This document shows positions 9,058-16,701 of a DNA stretch of 64,000 nucleotides, piece by piece. The DNA is from Candidatus Bathyarchaeota archaeon (GTDB lineage Archaea > Thermoproteota > Bathyarchaeia > Bathyarchaeales > DTEX01): the NCBI GenBank assembly GCA_018397065.1, contig JAGTRI010000005.1, positions 1-64,000 of the forward strand, in the 5' to 3' direction. Positions within the stretch are counted from its first letter, which is position 1. The number at the start of each line of letters is the position of its first letter. The notes under the pieces were generated by a model. That model searched no databases, was not told where the DNA came from, and saw only the letters and a program-made list of their open reading frames with translations. A program made the translations under genes and the position numbers.

Positions 9058-10320
9058 ATGAACATCGCAGAAAAAATTCTTGCTTTTGCTTCGGGAAAAG
9101 ACGAAGTTAAGCCAGGTGAGATCATAGACGCAAAAGTCGACATGGCGATGGTTAACGAAATTACTGGCCCCCTCGCCATACAAGCCTTTAAGGAAATAGG
9201 AACCCCCAAAGTTTGGGACAGAAACCGTGTAGTTATGGTGTTGGACCATCAGGTTCCAGCTGACTCTGTGAAGTCTGCTGAGCTGCACAAAATTATGAGA
9301 GCCTTTGCTAAAGAGCAGGAGATTCCGTTTTTTTATGATGTTGGCTACGGTGGTGTCTGCCATCAAGTCATGGTTGAAAAAGGTCATGTTTGCCCAGGAG
9401 AACTTGTGGTAGGAGCGGATTCTCACACATGCACATATGGAGCGGTTGGCGCGTTCGCTACAGGTATAGGCTCAACCGAGATGGCTGGCGTATTCGCAAC
9501 AGGAACAATATGGCTTAAAGTTCCTTCAACAATCAAAGTTAACATAACTGGAAAGTTCCAGAGGTTCGTAACACCAAAAGACGTTATACTTTACGTTATT
9601 GGTAAAGTTGGAGCTGATGGCGCAAACTATAGGGCTGTTGAGTTCACTGGTCCGTCTATTGGCAACGTTAGTGTAAGCGGACGGATGACTCTTTGCAACA
9701 TGACAGTTGAAATGGGAGCAAAAACAGGGTTAATCAGTCCAGATAAAGTCACATTAGAATACATTAAAGACGTTACCGACAAACAGTTCAAAATTCTAGC
9801 AAGCGATGAAAACGCGTCTTACGAAAGAGAGGTTGAGGTGAACCTAGAAAAATTAGGTCCCCAGGTTGCCTGCCCACACTCAGTTGACAACGTTAAGCCG
9901 GTCAAAGATGTTGAGGGCACACAAATTGACCAAGCGTTCATAGGCTCCTGCACAAACGGGCGGTTGGAAGACTTAGAATTGGCAGCAAAGTTTCTTTATG
10001 GAAAAAAGATTGCTAAGAACGTGAGGCTAATTATTTCTCCAGCATCGCAGGACGTTTATATGCAGGCTTTAAAACGCGGTTTATTCGAAGTGTTTCTCAA
10101 AGCCGGAGCTTTGGTCTGCAATCCTACGTGTGGTGCATGCTTTGGTGGACACATGGGGTTACTTGCTCCAGGAGAGGTTTGTGTAAGCGCTTCCAACAGA
10201 AACTTCATAGGCAGAATGGGCAGTCCTGAGGCTAAGGTATATTTGGCTTCACCAGCAACTGTTGCAGCCTCAGCTGTTGCGGGAAAAATTGTTGACCCTT
10301 CAACTTTAGGGGAGGCTTAG
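9058..10320 (+). CDS. leuC: 3-isopropylmalate / citramalate isomerase large subunit, copy 1
   Basis: Aconitase-family subunit carrying a [4Fe-4S] cluster, isomerising 2- to 3-isopropylmalate (or citramalate). The three cluster cysteines are C298 in IGSCTNGRLEDL and C358/C361 in NPTCGACFGGH. The GADSHTCTYGAVGAFATGIGS block is also intact. At 420 residues it is the short homoaconitase-like archaeal type, split from the small subunit, which starts two bases after its stop. A paralogue with the same layout is at 13399. Confidence 0.95.
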   Translation: MNIAEKILAFASGKDEVKPGEIIDAKVDMAMVNEITGPLAIQAFKEIGTPKVWDRNRVVMVLDHQVPADSVKSAELHKIMRAFAKEQEIPFFYDVGYGGVCHQVMVEKGHVCPGELVVGADSHTCTYGAVGAFATGIGSTEMAGVFATGTIWLKVPSTIKVNITGKFQRFVTPKDVILYVIGKVGADGANYRAVEFTGPSIGNVSVSGRMTLCNMTVEMGAKTGLISPDKVTLEYIKDVTDKQFKILASDENASYEREVEVNLEKLGPQVACPHSVDNVKPVKDVEGTQIDQAFIGSCTNGRLEDLELAAKFLYGKKIAKNVRLIISPASQDVYMQALKRGLFEVFLKAGALVCNPTCGACFGGHMGLLAPGEVCVSASNRNFIGRMGSPEAKVYLASPATVAASAVAGKIVDPSTLGEA

Positions 10321-10322
10321 AC

Positions 10323-10829
10323 GTGAAGGTTTCTGGCAAAGCCGTTGTCTATGGAGACGACGTGAACACAGATGTCATTATTCCAAGTAAGTTCTTAACC
10401 TTGCTTGACCCAACGGAATTATCTAAACATGCCATGGAAGGTATAGATCCGAAATTTGTTGAGAAGGCAAAGAACGGTGTTGTCTTAGTCGCTGCGAAAA
10501 ATTTTGGTTGCGGATCAAGCCGCGAACAAGCTCCACTAGCCCTAAAATATGCAGGCGTTAAATGCGTGGTTGCAGATTCTTTTGCCCGCATCTTTTACCG
10601 AAACGCAATCAACATAGGATTGCCAGTGCTTGAATGCCCAGATGCCTCAAGTCAGATTGAGGAAGGAGACCTGCTTTCAATTAACCTTGATGAAGGGCTA
10701 ATTGTGAACGAGACGAATAAACGGGTTATTAAAGCAACTAAACTTCCAGGCTTCATATTGGAAATCCTGCAGGATGGAGGGTTAATTGCTCACATTAAGA
10801 AGAAAGGAGGAAAAATACGTGACTTATAA
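10323..10829 (+). CDS. leuD: 3-isopropylmalate / citramalate isomerase small subunit, copy 1
   Basis: Swivel-domain partner of the large subunit ending just upstream. The 168-residue protein has GDDVNTDVIIPSKF, FGCGSSREQAPLALK and ARIFYRNAINIGLP, all hallmark blocks. The substrate-specificity loop after the VNTD block reads FLTLL here and YKFSI in the paralogue at 14667, so the two isomerases probably differ in substrate. Start is GTG at 10323. Its last 11 bases overlap the start of leuB. Confidence 0.95.
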   Translation: MKVSGKAVVYGDDVNTDVIIPSKFLTLLDPTELSKHAMEGIDPKFVEKAKNGVVLVAAKNFGCGSSREQAPLALKYAGVKCVVADSFARIFYRNAINIGLPVLECPDASSQIEEGDLLSINLDEGLIVNETNKRVIKATKLPGFILEILQDGGLIAHIKKKGGKIRDL

Positions 10830-11850
10830 AATCGCCTTGATTCCCGGAGATGGAATTGGCCCAGAGCTAACGGAGACAACCATGCGTGTGATGAATGCAG
10901 TTCAGGAAAAGTTTGGTCTTAAACTTAAGTTCATTGAACTGGAGGCTGGAGATACGTGCTTAGAAAAAGCTGGGGTTGCGCTTCCAGAAGAAACTGTTAA
11001 GGTCATACAGAATTCAGATGCATGTCTAAAGGGACCGGTTGGTGAGACTGCTGCGGACGTCGTTGTCAAGTTGAGAATGATGTTTGACCTTTACGCTAAT
11101 ATTCGACCAGTAAAGGCGTATCCGACGGTTCAATGTTTGAGAAACGACATAGACCTCGTTATTGTTAGGGAAAACACTGAAGGCTTGTATAAGGGTTTTG
11201 AATTCGTAATTGATGATACTGCTGTGGCATTAAGAGTTATCACACGCAAAGGAAGCGAACGAATAGCGAGGAAAGCCTTCGATTTAGCAATGCTTAGGAA
11301 CAATAAAAGAAAGGTCACAGCTGTGCACAAGTCTAACGTGCTGAAAAAGACATGTGGGCTTTTCGCCGAAGTCTGCAGAAAAGTTGCGGGAGAATACCCG
11401 AACATTAGTTTTAACGAACAGTACGTTGACGCAGCCTCGATGAGGTTGATTAAGGAGCCCCAAGAATACGACGTGATCGTAACAACTAACCTTTTTGGCG
11501 ATATCCTTTCTGATGAGGCAGCGCAGCTTGTTGGAGGACTAGGCATGGCGCCAGGCGCTAACATCGGCGACAACTTTGCCCTTTTTGAGCCAGTTCATGG
11601 CGCTGCGCCGACAAGGGTTGGTAAGCATAATGCGAACCCTTGCTCTATGATTTTAGCCTCAAAGATGATGCTTGAGTGGCTTGGTGAAAAACGCCATGAC
11701 GATGTATGCATGAAGGCAGCGAAGGCTGTTGAAGAAGGCGTGGTTAGAGCTCTGACTAAAGGCTTGACTGTTCCAGACTTTGGCGGCAACCTAACGACAA
11801 TACAGATGGGTGAGGCCATTGCTTCGGAAATATTGAAACTGAATCTCTAA
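10819..11850 (+). CDS. leuB: 3-isopropylmalate / isocitrate-family dehydrogenase
   Basis: NAD-dependent oxidative decarboxylation of 3-isopropylmalate, and probably of 3-methylmalate in the citramalate route. It has PGDGIGPE at the N-terminus, the segment RENTEGLYKG, the substrate arginines in the VVVKLRMMFDLYANIRP region, TTNLFGDILSDEA and EPVHGAAP. The GTG at 10819 is chosen because AAAGGAGG at 10803-10810 lies 8 bases upstream and the protein then starts (M)TYKIALIPGDG; this gives 343 residues, the family length. A TTG at 10786 is in frame but has no ribosome site. Only one dehydrogenase serves two isomerase pairs here. Confidence 0.95.
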   Translation: MTYKIALIPGDGIGPELTETTMRVMNAVQEKFGLKLKFIELEAGDTCLEKAGVALPEETVKVIQNSDACLKGPVGETAADVVVKLRMMFDLYANIRPVKAYPTVQCLRNDIDLVIVRENTEGLYKGFEFVIDDTAVALRVITRKGSERIARKAFDLAMLRNNKRKVTAVHKSNVLKKTCGLFAEVCRKVAGEYPNISFNEQYVDAASMRLIKEPQEYDVIVTTNLFGDILSDEAAQLVGGLGMAPGANIGDNFALFEPVHGAAPTRVGKHNANPCSMILASKMMLEWLGEKRHDDVCMKAAKAVEEGVVRALTKGLTVPDFGGNLTTIQMGEAIASEILKLNL

Positions 11851-11878
11851 ATTCCAGCTGTAATGAGGTGAAATAGGA

Positions 11879-13375
11879 ATGGAGTACATAAGAATTTTTG
11901 ATACAACATTGAGGGATGGAGAGCAAACTCCAGGTGTATCTCTTACATCTGAACAGAAATTGGAGATTGCTGTGCAGCTTGACAAGCTAGGCGTGGATGT
12001 AATTGAAGCTGGGTTTCCATCTTCATCTGAAGGCGAACAAAAAGCCGTAAAAGCCATAGTGGCGGCTGGTTTAAAGGCTGAGGTATGCTGCTTAACCCGC
12101 ACTAAAAAGGATGATTTAGACATCGCTATATCATGTAGCCCAAACTCTATTCACACTTTCATCTCAACATCGGAGGTTCAAATGAAGTATGCTTTGAACA
12201 TGACCCGCGAACAGGTTCTAAAGGCTGCTGTTGACTCTGTACAATACATAAAGGATCACGGGCTTATCTGCGAGTTTTCACCAATGGATGCAACCCGAAC
12301 AGATTTAGCCTTTTTAAGGAAAATCTGTAAAGCAGCTGAAGAAGCAGGAGCTGACAGAATTAACATTCCAGACACCGTGGGCATTATGGAGCCTTATTCG
12401 ATGGAAAAACTTATTCGAGAACTAAAAGATGTTGTAAAGACGCCGTTAAGTGTTCACTGTCACAACGATTTTGGTTTGGCTGTTGCTAATTCACTGGCTG
12501 GTGTTGTTGGAGGCGCCTCCCAGGTCCACGTAGCTGTAAATGGGCTAGGTGAGAGAGCTGGCAATGCGTCGCTTGAGGAAGTTGTGATGGGGCTTCACCT
12601 TATCTACAAGAAAAAAACCGGGGTTAACACGCAGCTTATTTACAACACGTCAAGACTTGTTTCGCGGTTAACAGGAGTTGTAATTCAGCCGAACAAGGCA
12701 ATAGTTGGCGAGAACGCGTTCTCACATGAGTCTGGAGTTCACACAAGAGGTGTAACTGTGGAGCCGTTGACGTTTGAGCCGTTCAGTCCAGAAGTTGTTG
12801 GCAGAAGAAGACGGCTGATTGCTGGCAAGCTAGCTGGTAAACATGGCATAAAAGCTGAGTTAGACGAGTTAGGGCTCCATCCAAATGAAGAACAGCTCAT
12901 GAAGATTGTCAGTCGAGTGAAGGAACTTGGTGATAAAGGCAAATCCGTAACTGACGACGATTTGTTCGCCATTGCAAGAACCATAATTGGTGAAGCTGAA
13001 GAAGAAAAAATCATCAATCTGACAGACTTAGCTGTAACAACAGGAATCCACGTTATTCCAACCGCCTCCGTTAAGTTGACGCTTGATGGAAAAGAATACA
13101 TTGCTGCTGAAACCGGCGTCGGCCCAGTGGACGCTGCCATTAGGGCAATACAGAAAATTACGGACAACCTTGCCAGTGTTAGGCTGAAGGAGTACCGTCT
13201 TGAAGCTTTGACAGGCGGTTCTAACGCCGTCGCCGAGGTCATTATTAAGGTTGAGGACAAGTACGGAAACGTTGTTTCAGCAAGAGGCGCCCGTGAAGAC
13301 ATCGTAATGGCAAGCGTTGAAGCTATGGTAAACGGCATCAACAAGCTGTTAACAAGGCAGAGACGTATGAAGTAA
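11879..13375 (+). CDS. 2-isopropylmalate synthase / (R)-citramalate synthase family enzyme 2
   Basis: Second member of the family, 498 residues, with IRIFDTTLRDGEQTPGVSL, HCHNDFGLAVANS, NGLGERAGNASLEEV and a complete C-terminal regulatory domain (IPTASVKLTLDGKEY, GPVDAAIRAI). The start ATG follows GAGGTG. It lies between leuB and a second leuC/leuD pair, which suggests this synthase and that pair work on the same substrate. By family logic one copy makes isopropylmalate and the other citramalate; homocitrate synthase is a less likely alternative because no other lysine or coenzyme B genes are nearby. Confidence 0.9.
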   Translation: MEYIRIFDTTLRDGEQTPGVSLTSEQKLEIAVQLDKLGVDVIEAGFPSSSEGEQKAVKAIVAAGLKAEVCCLTRTKKDDLDIAISCSPNSIHTFISTSEVQMKYALNMTREQVLKAAVDSVQYIKDHGLICEFSPMDATRTDLAFLRKICKAAEEAGADRINIPDTVGIMEPYSMEKLIRELKDVVKTPLSVHCHNDFGLAVANSLAGVVGGASQVHVAVNGLGERAGNASLEEVVMGLHLIYKKKTGVNTQLIYNTSRLVSRLTGVVIQPNKAIVGENAFSHESGVHTRGVTVEPLTFEPFSPEVVGRRRRLIAGKLAGKHGIKAELDELGLHPNEEQLMKIVSRVKELGDKGKSVTDDDLFAIARTIIGEAEEEKIINLTDLAVTTGIHVIPTASVKLTLDGKEYIAAETGVGPVDAAIRAIQKITDNLASVRLKEYRLEALTGGSNAVAEVIIKVEDKYGNVVSARGAREDIVMASVEAMVNGINKLLTRQRRMK

Positions 13376-13398
13376 GATGCCTGATTGAGGTCTAATTT

Positions 13399-14661
13399 AT
13401 GGGTAAGACGATTTCTGAGAAGATTTTTAGTCGTGCTTCTGGAAAAGATGCTTACAAGGGAGACATCGTTATAGCAAATGTCGACGGCGCCATGATGCAT
13501 GATGGAATGGCGAAGCTTGTATTGGACGCCTTTCACGAGATGGGTGGGAAACAACTTTGGGATCCCTCTAAAGTGGCGGCTGTCATCGATCATGTCGCAC
13601 CAAGCGCCAACGAAGCAATTTCTGTTGTTCAAAAAAACCTTAGGGAATTCGCCCTTAAACACGGAGTAAACTTTTTTGAGGTTGGCTCTGGAGTTTGTCA
13701 CCAGCTTATGATTGAGTCAGGATTAGTGTTTCCAGGCGGCTTAGTGGTTGGCTCTGACTCCCACACTTGCACTTACGGCGCGGTCGGTGCATTCGCCACG
13801 GGCATAGGCTCAACCGAGATGGCTGCTGTTTTTTTGTCTGGGAAACTGTGGTTTAAGGTTCCTGAGACGCTAAAAATCAGTGTTGAGGGTAAGCTGCCTC
13901 CTATGGTTTTTCCAAAGGACGTGATTTTGAAGATAGTTGGCACCGTGAAGGCTGATGGAGCTAACTACAAGGCTATAGAGTACTGTGGATCAACCGTGCG
14001 GGAAATGGATGTCGAGGGAAGGCTGACCCTTTCAAACATGGCCATCGAGATGGGAGCAAAAACAGGCTTGATTGAACCGGACAGAAAAACTTTGGCGTAT
14101 TTGAGGTCGCTTGGGCATACCGCACAGATGGGGTACAAAAGTGATGAGGATGCTGAATACTTTCAGAAGCTCTTCTTAGATGTTTCAGATCTTGAGCCTC
14201 AAGTTGCGTGCCCCGACTTGGTTGACAACGTAAAACCAGTTTCAGAGGTTGAGGGCAAAGAGGTCAACCAGGTTTTTCTAGGTTCGTGCACAAACGGGCG
14301 GCTTTCCGACCTTCGAGTGGCAGCGAAAATTTTGAGGGGAAATAAGGTCAAGAGGGGAGTCCGCGTGATTGTTACACCTGCGTCGCGTATGGTTTACATG
14401 CAAGCCTTGAAAGAGGGGTTGATCGAGATTTTTCTGGATGCAGGTTGTGCGGTCTGTAATCCTGGCTGTGGACCTTGCGCTGGTGGGCATCAAGGCATCT
14501 TAGCATCCGGCGAAGTGTGTGTTTCAACGTCTAACCGTAATTTTAAGGCGAGGATGGGAAGCGCAGAGTCACAAATCTTCTTGGTTTCACCTGCAACTGC
14601 GGCTGCATCGGCGGTTGAGGGTAAATTAACTGATCCTCGTAGACTGTTGAAGGAGGCTTAG
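13399..14661 (+). CDS. leuC: 3-isopropylmalate / citramalate isomerase large subunit, copy 2
   Basis: Second aconitase-family large subunit, 420 residues, with C297 (LGSCTNGRLSDL) and C357/C360 (NPGCGPCAGGH) as cluster ligands and the GSDSHTCTYGAVGAFATGIGS block. It has the same length and domain order as copy 1 but is clearly diverged, so it is not a recent duplication. It starts 23 bases after the second synthase and is followed after five bases by its own small subunit. Confidence 0.94.
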   Translation: MGKTISEKIFSRASGKDAYKGDIVIANVDGAMMHDGMAKLVLDAFHEMGGKQLWDPSKVAAVIDHVAPSANEAISVVQKNLREFALKHGVNFFEVGSGVCHQLMIESGLVFPGGLVVGSDSHTCTYGAVGAFATGIGSTEMAAVFLSGKLWFKVPETLKISVEGKLPPMVFPKDVILKIVGTVKADGANYKAIEYCGSTVREMDVEGRLTLSNMAIEMGAKTGLIEPDRKTLAYLRSLGHTAQMGYKSDEDAEYFQKLFLDVSDLEPQVACPDLVDNVKPVSEVEGKEVNQVFLGSCTNGRLSDLRVAAKILRGNKVKRGVRVIVTPASRMVYMQALKEGLIEIFLDAGCAVCNPGCGPCAGGHQGILASGEVCVSTSNRNFKARMGSAESQIFLVSPATAAASAVEGKLTDPRRLLKEA

Positions 14662-14666
14662 GCTAA

Positions 14667-15167
14667 ATGGTTAAACGTGGCAAGGCTTGGAAGTTCGGAG
14701 ACGACGTTAACACGGATATTATTATTTCAGGAAAATACAAGTTCAGCATAACGGATCTTGATCAGCTTTCTAAGCACGCTATGGAGGCTGCTAGACTCGA
14801 GTTCGCTGCGAAGGTTCAGAAAGGCGATTTTGTTGTCGGTGGCAGAAACTTTGGTTGTGGTTCAAGCAGGGAACAGGCGCCTTTGGTTCTTAAGCATCTT
14901 GGTGTTGCTGCTGTTATAGCGAAGACGTTTGCTCGAATCTTTTATAGAAACGCCATAAACATTGGGCTGCCAGCTGTCGAGTGTGACTGGGTTGACAAAA
15001 TCTGTGACGGAGATGTGCTTGAGGTTGATTTGTCAAAAGGCGTTGTCAGAAACATTTCATGCGGCGAATCCTATGTTGTTAAGCCGTTGCCACCTCAGCT
15101 TCAGTTGATTCTTGACGAGGGTGGGCTTGTCAGTTACGTGAAGAAGCATGGAAAACTGCCATGGTAA
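14667..15167 (+). CDS. leuD: 3-isopropylmalate / citramalate isomerase small subunit, copy 2
   Basis: Swivel-domain subunit of 166 residues with FGDDVNTDIIISGKY, NFGCGSSREQAPLVLK and ARIFYRNAINIGLP. The loop that sets substrate choice in this family reads YKFSI, unlike FLTLL in copy 1 and unlike the YLRT loop reported for methanogen homoaconitase. It ends the ilv/leu run. Confidence 0.94.
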   Translation: MVKRGKAWKFGDDVNTDIIISGKYKFSITDLDQLSKHAMEAARLEFAAKVQKGDFVVGGRNFGCGSSREQAPLVLKHLGVAAVIAKTFARIFYRNAINIGLPAVECDWVDKICDGDVLEVDLSKGVVRNISCGESYVVKPLPPQLQLILDEGGLVSYVKKHGKLPW

Positions 15168-15253
15168 ATATTCTTGAAGCTTGAAGCAACGTCTCTGGGT
15201 ATCCAAAAGCCTTTTTCGGCTTATATGATTCTTAATGTTTGGAGGACCAAAAA

Positions 15254-16612
15254 ATGTCAGTGAAGAAAGTTTTTAGTTACATTGACTCGCATGTTAACGA
15301 GTTTGTTGAGGACTTAAGGACGCTTTGTGTTCAGCCAAGCATATCGGCTCAAGACAAGGGCATTAGCGAATGCGTCGAGACTCTTAAAGACATGATGGCT
15401 GACGCTGGAATCTGCGTCAAAGTTGTCTCCGTCAAAGACGGCAATCCCGTTGTTTTCGGCGAGCTCAAAAGCAGAGAAGCCAATCAGACTTTAGGTTTCT
15501 ACAACCATTATGATGTGCAGCCTCCTGAGCCTTTGGATCTTTGGGATTTTCCTCCTTTTGAGGCTAGAATTAAGGACGGTAAAATTTTTGCTCGAGGTGT
15601 TGATGACAATAAGGGAAGCCTCGTAGCACGCATAGAAGCTGTAAAGGCTTTGAAGGCGGTTTACCACGACTTTCCTGTGAACCTAAAGTTTTTCGTCGAA
15701 GGCGAGGAGGAGATTGGAAGCCCGCATCTCGGATCATTCGTAAATGAAAACATGGATCTTCTGAGGGCTGACGGGTACGTGTGGGAGGGTGACGGAGTGG
15801 ATGGACAGAACAGGCCGAGCGTTAGTCTAGGAGTCAAAGGTATACTTTACGTGGAATTCAGAGCTAAGGGACCAAAAAGGGATGTGCACTCCTCCCTGGC
15901 TCCGATTGTGCCTAACCCGGCGTGGAGGCTTGTTTGGCTGCTTTCGTCATTGAAGGGGCCTGATGAAAAAATTAGGATTCCAGGATGGTACGACGAGGTT
16001 GTTCCGCCAACCGAAAAAGACATTCAACTCCTTAAGCAGGCGCCTTTCGACGAAAAAGCGGATAAAGAAGAGCTTGGACTTACGGAGTACCTTGGCGGAG
16101 TAACGGGTGTTGAAAGCCAGAGGGTTCTACGGTTTTCTCCGACGTGCAACATCGCTGGGTTTGAGGCGGGCTACACGGGTCAGGGTTCAAAGACTGTTCT
16201 TCCTTCTGAGGCGATGGTTAAGGTTGACTTTAGGCTTGTTGAGGCTCAGAAACCTGATGTTCAGTTTAGGAGGCTTAAAGAGTACTTACATAATTTAGGG
16301 TTCGGTGACGTAACTGTCGTTTATCACGGTGGTTATGAGCCTGCTAAGACCTCGCCTAATGATCCCTTTGTTGTCCGCGTGATTGAAACCGCTGAGAGGG
16401 TTTATGGCTGTAAACCCGTTGTTTGGCCAACTGTTGCTGGGACAAGTCCTTTTTACGTGATCAAGAATTGGATGGGTATCCCTGTTGCATCCGCAGGCGG
16501 CGTTGGATATCCAGGTTCCAAGGTTCATGCGCCTAACGAAAATGTGAGAATCAAGGATTATGTGAATTCAATTAAATTTACCGCTTCGTTGATTCTTTCC
16601 TACAGAATTTGA
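15254..16612 (+). CDS. M20-family metallopeptidase (dipeptidase or deacylase)
   Basis: Zinc-dependent amidohydrolase of the M20/ArgE/DapE/carnosinase family, cytosolic. Metal and catalytic residues are visible in YNHYDVQPPEP, GVDDNKGS, VEGEEEIGSPH and the C-terminal HAPNENVRI. The lid or dimerisation domain occupies roughly residues 200-330. The ATG at 15254 is chosen because GGAGG lies at 15241-15245 and a TATA box (GCTTATATGA, 15219-15228) is about 30 bases upstream; this gives 452 residues. The substrate cannot be deduced; broad dipeptidase activity is the usual finding for this subgroup. Confidence 0.88.
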   Translation: MSVKKVFSYIDSHVNEFVEDLRTLCVQPSISAQDKGISECVETLKDMMADAGICVKVVSVKDGNPVVFGELKSREANQTLGFYNHYDVQPPEPLDLWDFPPFEARIKDGKIFARGVDDNKGSLVARIEAVKALKAVYHDFPVNLKFFVEGEEEIGSPHLGSFVNENMDLLRADGYVWEGDGVDGQNRPSVSLGVKGILYVEFRAKGPKRDVHSSLAPIVPNPAWRLVWLLSSLKGPDEKIRIPGWYDEVVPPTEKDIQLLKQAPFDEKADKEELGLTEYLGGVTGVESQRVLRFSPTCNIAGFEAGYTGQGSKTVLPSEAMVKVDFRLVEAQKPDVQFRRLKEYLHNLGFGDVTVVYHGGYEPAKTSPNDPFVVRVIETAERVYGCKPVVWPTVAGTSPFYVIKNWMGIPVASAGGVGYPGSKVHAPNENVRIKDYVNSIKFTASLILSYRI

Positions 16613-16701
16613 CCGTTTACATTTTTCTTTAGAGTGTTTCGAAGGTTTTTATAGTAAAAGGTTGTAAATATTTATGTGCGTCTTTCTTTTGAGGTGGTTT
16701 T

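Noticed and set aside
11879-15167. Reading the second synthase and isomerase set as homocitrate synthase and homoaconitase
   Set aside because: No LysW, LysX or coenzyme B genes are near, and the small-subunit loop is not YLRT; isopropylmalate or citramalate roles fit better, though not excluded.
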